A stretch of 64,000 bases of DNA. Origin: Roridomyces roridus (taxonomy: Eukaryota > Basidiomycota > Agaricomycetes > Agaricales > Mycenaceae). Shown one piece after another: positions 59,477-64,000 of this stretch. The notes beneath the pieces are model-generated. The model had not been told where the DNA came from and ran no database searches. It saw only the letters and a list, made by a program, of their open reading frames with translations. The stretch's first letter is position 1, and each line of letters starts with the position of its first letter. The stretch spans positions 930,001 to 994,000 of the forward strand of contig JARKIF010000007.1 in NCBI GenBank assembly GCA_029378245.1, given 5' to 3'. Position numbers and translations under genes: made by a program.

Positions 59477-60759
59477 GGAGGAGCAGGGAGGAGCAGGGAG
59501 AAAACTAGAAATAGTCACGACGTAATTGCGCGACCGTGGAAGCTTTGCTTTGTCCGGGACCGTTGGGAGCGTGCCGAGTAAGAAGTAAGTAAGTAGCCTC
59601 AGCGTTGCCATGAGTCTCGAACGTGGGCCAGGTGCAAAGGCAAAGAGAAAATCAAGTACATGGTTGAGAAAGATGCGATTTCAGCCGCTCCGGATCAAAA
59701 TTATCAGATGATGGACTATAAAGTTTTACAAACTCCGCTTTGATTTTCAGCTTTCTTTCATCTCGATCGCTCACCCCACTCGACGCTATGCTCCGCGTCG
59801 AAGCCCAGCCCAACGGGCAGTCGTGAACAAACGACGGATCCAGACTGGATCGGGTCTGCCCGAACGCGCGACCCACCTTGCTGTCATGCAAGTTACCTCC
59901 TGAAGGGAGAAGTGGCCTGAAGAGCCAGCAGTCGGCGGAAAGCCCACTGCAACGCAGCATCCAAACTGCGCCCGCCATCCAAAGCGGAGACCGCCATCCA
60001 AGAGTCGTCCACGAAATCATCGTGAAGTGGTCAGAATCCGACCAGGCAGCCATCTATGCTGCGTGTTGCTAATCGTCCGCAACACCACGTCGCCAGTCAG
60101 GCGACAAGTCCGAAGATGACGAGGGCGACACCCAGCTGAACCCGGCTTCCTTTTTCCTCTGTGCTCGTCGCAAGGGAAGAGGGGAGTACGAGCAGCACTG
60201 TTGTCGTACCGACTTGTCTATCGGGATCATACGAGTGAGTATGAGGTCCAACGATTCGATTTGGTCTTTGGCGGGTCTCACCAGCCCGTGACGATTCCGG
60301 CGGGTGGTCCCCGTTTCAGAGTCTCACCAGCTCTGAGGCACTGTTTTTCTTTTAGACGGGTGGTTCCCGGTGCTCCTTTCTTTCTGACAAGTCGCGAGCG
60401 GTGGCCTTCGGGGCGCTGTTCGCGCAAGTCGCACAATTTTTGGAATCTTCTGAGCTTCCTCGTGAAGTTCTGTCGGCGGTGTCGAGGCGGATGGAGGGTA
60501 TGTATTTCTTGTTGCTGTCCGTCTGCATTTCTCATCTGTCGCTCTAGGTTCTTGGCTATTTCTTAGCATGGTGCCGGGCGTCGATGTTGGTGGGCAGGTG
60601 TGTCGCTTAGATCTTCATTCCGTCTCTTGTTCTGAGCTCTGGTTGCAGAATCACTTGTTCGCCATCGTCGCTGTACTGTGTTGAATACATACTTGTCCAC
60701 CGTTCAATAATTGAATGTCCTTTTGCAAACGAGTGTTACACGGTCGTCCCTATGAATCC
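59477..60759. other. Repeat-derived intergenic region
   Basis: 1.3 kb with no gene recognised. It includes a diverged third copy of the repeat at 53.1-55.2 kb (about 60200-60560) and ends directly at the truncated CNH gene. Confidence 0.45.
60200..60560. repeat. Diverged third copy of the 53-55 kb repeat
   Basis: It shares the CGGGTGGTTCCCG and TCTCACCAGC blocks, a CACAATTTTTGGAATCTTCTGAG stretch (equivalent to the GGTAATTTTTGG block) and TCTAGGTTCTTGG at the end. Similarity is patchy but in the same order. Confidence 0.5.
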
Positions 60760-61824
60760 CTATCCCCTCAAAAGGTTCACCGGAACCTTGCGCATCTTCT
60801 CCGACCTTTGCGTACTTGGAACGAGATAGCCATGTAATGCAGCCTGAAGTGAGAGCCGGGGTTCCGCCTCATCGTTGGGTGCAGAAAGCACCTGTACAAT
60901 CGCTTGCGACTCCACACTATGAATCTCCACCGTCTTATTCGGCAACAACGCCGCAATGTACGGGTAATCGAGGACGACGGCACGAGGGTGAGCAGGCCAC
61001 TCGAGGGTTCCACGCACGGGATCACCCTCGCCGCTGATGAAAACGCCAATGGTGCTCCCGCCCGTCCATGAGAGAATGAGGAATTCGGTGGGGTCGGTGC
61101 CGGTGACGCAGATCCCAGGTGGAAACATGCGTGAAGCGTCGCCTTCGCCTGGTGCCTGGGAGAGCGGCATGAGGGCGGTCATGGAGGCATTCGCGAGGTC
61201 GACGATGCTGTATTGCGTCTTGTCGGCTATGCAGAGGTAGTGGTCGCTGCGGCGGGCCAGGATGGCACCCTCTGGTAATGGGATCTCCTAGCCGCGTCGT
61301 TGGGCTTGGGATGAGACTATAAACGGTGACGAGCGCACCTTCTGGTAGAATAACCGTTCTCGGAGAGTGTACATTGCAATAGCATTCCTCTTTATCACAC
61401 AGAAATCGACGCCGTCTATTGTAGAGCCAGGAGTAGACGGCACTGGACGTTTGAGGTGATTTTGGTCGACTGCGAACGCGACGACATGGCGAATGGGCTG
61501 CTGTGACGGAACGACATCGAGCGCCGGGAGCGTGTAAAAGTGAATGCGGTGGTCAGAGAGGACTAGGGCGCGTGATATGCTCGGCAAGAGAACTATCTCT
61601 TCGACGGCTTTGTCTCCTGGGACCGATTGGCGCGAGATAATGCTGTAGGACTCGAGCGTGTTCGGGTCATCGGCTTGCAGGGCAAAGCGAATGAGCTCGC
61701 CGTTGGAGTAGCCGACGTAGATCTCAGAGCCAAGAGCTTGCACGCATCGAGCCTGCGACTGCGCAATGAGCGTCTGCAGTTGAAAGGGAGGAATCTCGAG
61801 AGGCTGGGTGGGCGCTGAAGTCAT
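60760..61824 (-). CDS. CNH-domain protein, probably truncated Vam6/Vps39-type
   Basis: 337 residues in exons 61824-61339 and 61287-60760. Blade-like repeats of a citron-homology beta-propeller are visible: SEIYVGYSNGELIRFAL, VEEIVLLPSISRALVLSDHR, DFCVIKRNAIAMYTLRERL, DHYLCIADKTQYSIVDL and FLILSWTGGSTIGVFIS. This is the N-terminal domain of Vam6/Vps39/TGFBRAP1 proteins of the HOPS/CORVET vacuolar tethering complexes. Those proteins continue for several hundred residues of helical clathrin-like repeats, absent here: the frame stops (LLRG) beside repeat-derived DNA. It may be a decapitated paralog or a CNH-only protein. Confidence 0.6.
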
Positions 61825-61910
61825 CTACATGCAGGTCCCAGAACGGAAATACATTCTCGCGAGCACCATCCTACAACTATTTTACACTTCTCTCCATCTA
61901 CTGTTGGCCT

Positions 61911-63430
61911 TCATGTCCGCAGACTAGGCGTTCTGGTGATACTCACCCCATTGCGACTGCTTGAACGCGAGTCCGAATGTGCAGAATTGGACGACGCTGA
62001 TGACGCGCGTCGGTGGCGCTGCATTCGTGCAGGGTCGACATCGAGATGCGCGAACCGCGCAAAGAGAGATAGGCCTGCAGATAATTTAGTAATCTACAGT
62101 AGGAATTCAGATGACACGCACAATCCACTACGGATACGAGACCGGTAAGGTTTCCGGGAATTCGGGAAGAGGGCAAGATGGGAGACATGGAGCCACTCGT
62201 AGTAGAGTCATGGGTGATGAAAAGGCGGTGAGAGTTGGCTGCTCGTGATTGAGTATGCACAATCGAGAGCCCTTGATGAGCGTAACGTACTTGCAAGAAG
62301 CTTCTGGATTGTGAACGAGAGGAGGGAAGTCGGAGAGACAGCATATACTGCAACCTTTTCAGTATGGAATAGAGCAGTGGAGGCGAAACAGCTACCAGGG
62401 TAACGATCGGCGCCGTCTGTGGACCCGTCCGGTGCCTTGATGAGAGCGACAAACTGGTTTAGCGGTGTGCTCAGGATCTCGTTGGTCTGAGAAGGAACTA
62501 CTATTCGACCGACGTCGGTGACGCTGACTGCGCTGAGCAGTACGTTCGAGTCGTCGTCGATTACTGCGACGCTGCTGACGCCCTCCTCGCTCATAAGACG
62601 CATAGCATCGAGGACGGTCGAGTTGCTGGTGGCCGTTACCACGGCAGAGAAGAGAGTCAAAGAGGGTAGCCGGAGGGAGGAAAGTGGTGTTTCCAGAAAA
62701 GACGCTATGGGTTCATACGCCGCAAACCAGGTGAGTAGACGGCGGTCCGAGACGATACCAAGGAAGGAGCCATTGGGTGATTGTACGAGCACCCTGTGAG
62801 CACCACGAGAAAAGACCTCCAGCAGAGATACTAGGGTTGCAGACTCGGGGAGGATCTCTAGCGGATTCTTCTCGGAAAGATCTGCGGTCAAGATGAAGGG
62901 TGGAAAAAATAGAGCGTCATTGGCCACATACTGCTGACAAGACGCACAGCAACGTGTCCGGAGCGAGCTGCAGAGAAGATTGCGTCGACCCGGGGGTTGT
63001 CGAGGTCGTCGCGTAAGAGCGTGTGCCGAGTAGCAGCCAGGGTCAAAAAAGCATTGACGTCCGCAAACTGGTAGGGCGGGTTAGCAGAGATGGAAGCGAA
63101 CATGGGGTTTCTAACATCGAATAGACCACTGTATGGTTCCGTAGATTTCGCTGGGTCTGTAGCTTTCACAGCGAGACAGAATATCTTCTCTGAAAGAAGG
63201 ATCTTTGAGGGGTCATCATTCCGTCAGGAGGTAGCAGAGAGACACACTTCGCAGGCGTCTTCAACGCTGACTTCCGAGTCTACTTCGACTATGCGAGAGT
63301 CGATCAGGTCTGCAGCGAGCACTTTCGCCCAATCCCCTACCCACTGCTCAGCGTCGTCGGGTTCAGCTAGGACCTGAGGTGGCTCAGAGTCAATTGTAAA
63401 AGACTGGGACATGCGTTTGTTGGCCGCCAT
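61911..63430 (-). CDS. SDS23-like CBS-domain protein
   Basis: CBS-domain regulator of the fungal SDS23/MOC1 family, which influences cell cycle, glucose response and PP2A/PP6-type phosphatases. From ATG 63430: MAANKRMSQSFTID, then LLSEKIFCLAVKATDP, YSGLFDFADVNAFLTLAATR, SGHVAVRLVSNLSEKNPLEI, GAHRVLVQSPNGSFLGIVSD, GVSSVAVIDDDSNVLLSAVS, GRIVVPSQTNEILSTPLNQF, YPVYAVSPTSLLSFTIQKLL, GNLTGLVSVVDCLSLFARFA and VDPARMQRHRRASSASS. At least three CBS motifs and the family tail are intact. About seven GT-AG introns were placed by frame. The last few residues depend on whether a GTGAGT after SRSSSRNG is spliced; read through, the stop is at 61911. Confidence 0.82.
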
Positions 63431-63491
63431 GGTGGAGGTCTTGGTCCATGCACGGTCACGTGTGACTTGGAGCGGGATCAAATTTCAAAAT

Positions 63492-64000
63492 TATATTTTC
63501 CCGACCAACAAGTTTCCGCCCATCTCCCTCAGAGTTACTTTCGCCATAATATAGAGTGTGTAAAAGTCAAGAGTAGAGGTCAACCCATCCGCAACGCCAA
63601 ACGGAGTCATTAGCGGGATCCAGCCTGGAATTCTTTTCAGCAACAATCATAAAGGTGTGGCCGGACTCACCCCGGGCATATTCGAGAGCAAAGCATCCTG
63701 TGTGCATTTTGTACTGCTTGGCGACTCCTCGAGGCAGGTGATGTGCCATGCCCGGCGTGTATACTTCCTTCTCCAGCTGGCCCGGACTGAAAGCCCACTG
63801 CTCCCCGACCAAAATATTGAAGTAGTCGTCCGCGAGATGCATGCCCGTGTGTCCCTCTGTACCCAGAGGCGTGCCGAATATGAAGAGGTACTCGGTGATG
63901 CTGGCGTGGACGATGTACATGGCACCCATGGCCCCACCGGCGTTGTTGAACATCCACTCGTCCGAGTCGAGGTTGATGCGGACCTGGGTCGCGGGGTAGG
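63492..64000 (-). CDS. ERG2: C-8 sterol isomerase ERG2, 5'-partial
   Basis: Delta8-Delta7 sterol isomerase of ergosterol biosynthesis in the endoplasmic reticulum (sigma-1 receptor fold). The N-terminal part is off the right end. Visible: [80 protein letters not shown] and [10 protein letters not shown] 46-base GT-AG intron (63670-63625) then joins to [20 protein letters not shown] and [12 protein letters not shown], the family C-terminus. Reading through the intron would give a spurious shorter end at 63567. The conserved acidic and His residues of the active-site pocket (His-Ala-Ser, Glu-Gly-His) are present. Confidence 0.9.

Overview
The window is a piece of nuclear genome from a filamentous fungus, almost certainly a mushroom-forming basidiomycete (Agaricomycetes). 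The evidence is gene-dense DNA in which most genes carry many introns of 45-60 bases, and gene families that are typical of or expanded in that class: NB-ARC/TPR STAND proteins, F-box proteins with a coiled coil before the F-box, MYND-finger and DUF6593-type proteins, extracellular-lectin-like single-pass membrane proteins and a PA-clan protease-like family. No bacterial, viral or organellar genes, rRNA, tRNA or CRISPR arrays were seen.

Layout. 0-2.6 kb: 3' part of a STAND NTPase gene with an in-frame stop. 3.0-6.9 kb: five tandem EthD-domain genes. 6.9-8.3 kb: a LYR-motif mitochondrial gene whose 3' end was copied along with the EthD genes. 8.4-10.5 kb: a cytochrome P450. 11.7-13.1 kb: a divergent H2B/H2A pair. 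13.4-14.6 kb: a secreted PLC-like phosphodiesterase. 14.9-20.2 kb: three F-box genes. 20.3-21.8 kb: a protein of unknown function. 23.3-27.1 kb: decaying copies of a single-pass membrane protein family, one split by a retroelement piece. 28.1-32.2 kb: a lectin-like membrane protein and a polytopic membrane protein. 34.4-35.4 kb: a disordered protein with an EDC1/PNRC-like decapping motif. 36.3-42.1 kb: a segmental duplication flanking a trypsin-like protein gene, then a membrane protein. 42.4-50.3 kb: an acidic protein of unknown function, an NCS1 permease, an aldo-keto reductase and an SNX9-like SH3-PX-BAR protein. 50.4-52.8 kb: the RPA 14-kDa subunit and two MYND paralogs. 53.1-55.2 kb: tandem non-coding repeats. 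55.3-64 kb: a peroxisomal-type enoyl-CoA hydratase, a Rud3-like golgin, a DUF6593-type protein, a CNH-domain protein, an SDS23-like CBS protein and the C-terminal part of ERG2.

How the genes relate. Most are independent housekeeping genes: histones, RPA3, ERG2, golgin, SDS23, decapping. The possible functional grouping is the EthD array beside the P450, which could act on a shared aromatic or polyketide substrate; this is inference from proximity only. The rest shows birth and death of genes: tandem duplicates (EthD, F-box, MYND, membrane proteins), partial copies of neighbours and single-base lesions. A notable feature is the number of introns that keep frame only with a GC-AG splice pair, including the second intron of all five EthD paralogs. 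Exon models were made by hand from frame, splice motifs and family resemblance, so exact junctions are hypotheses.
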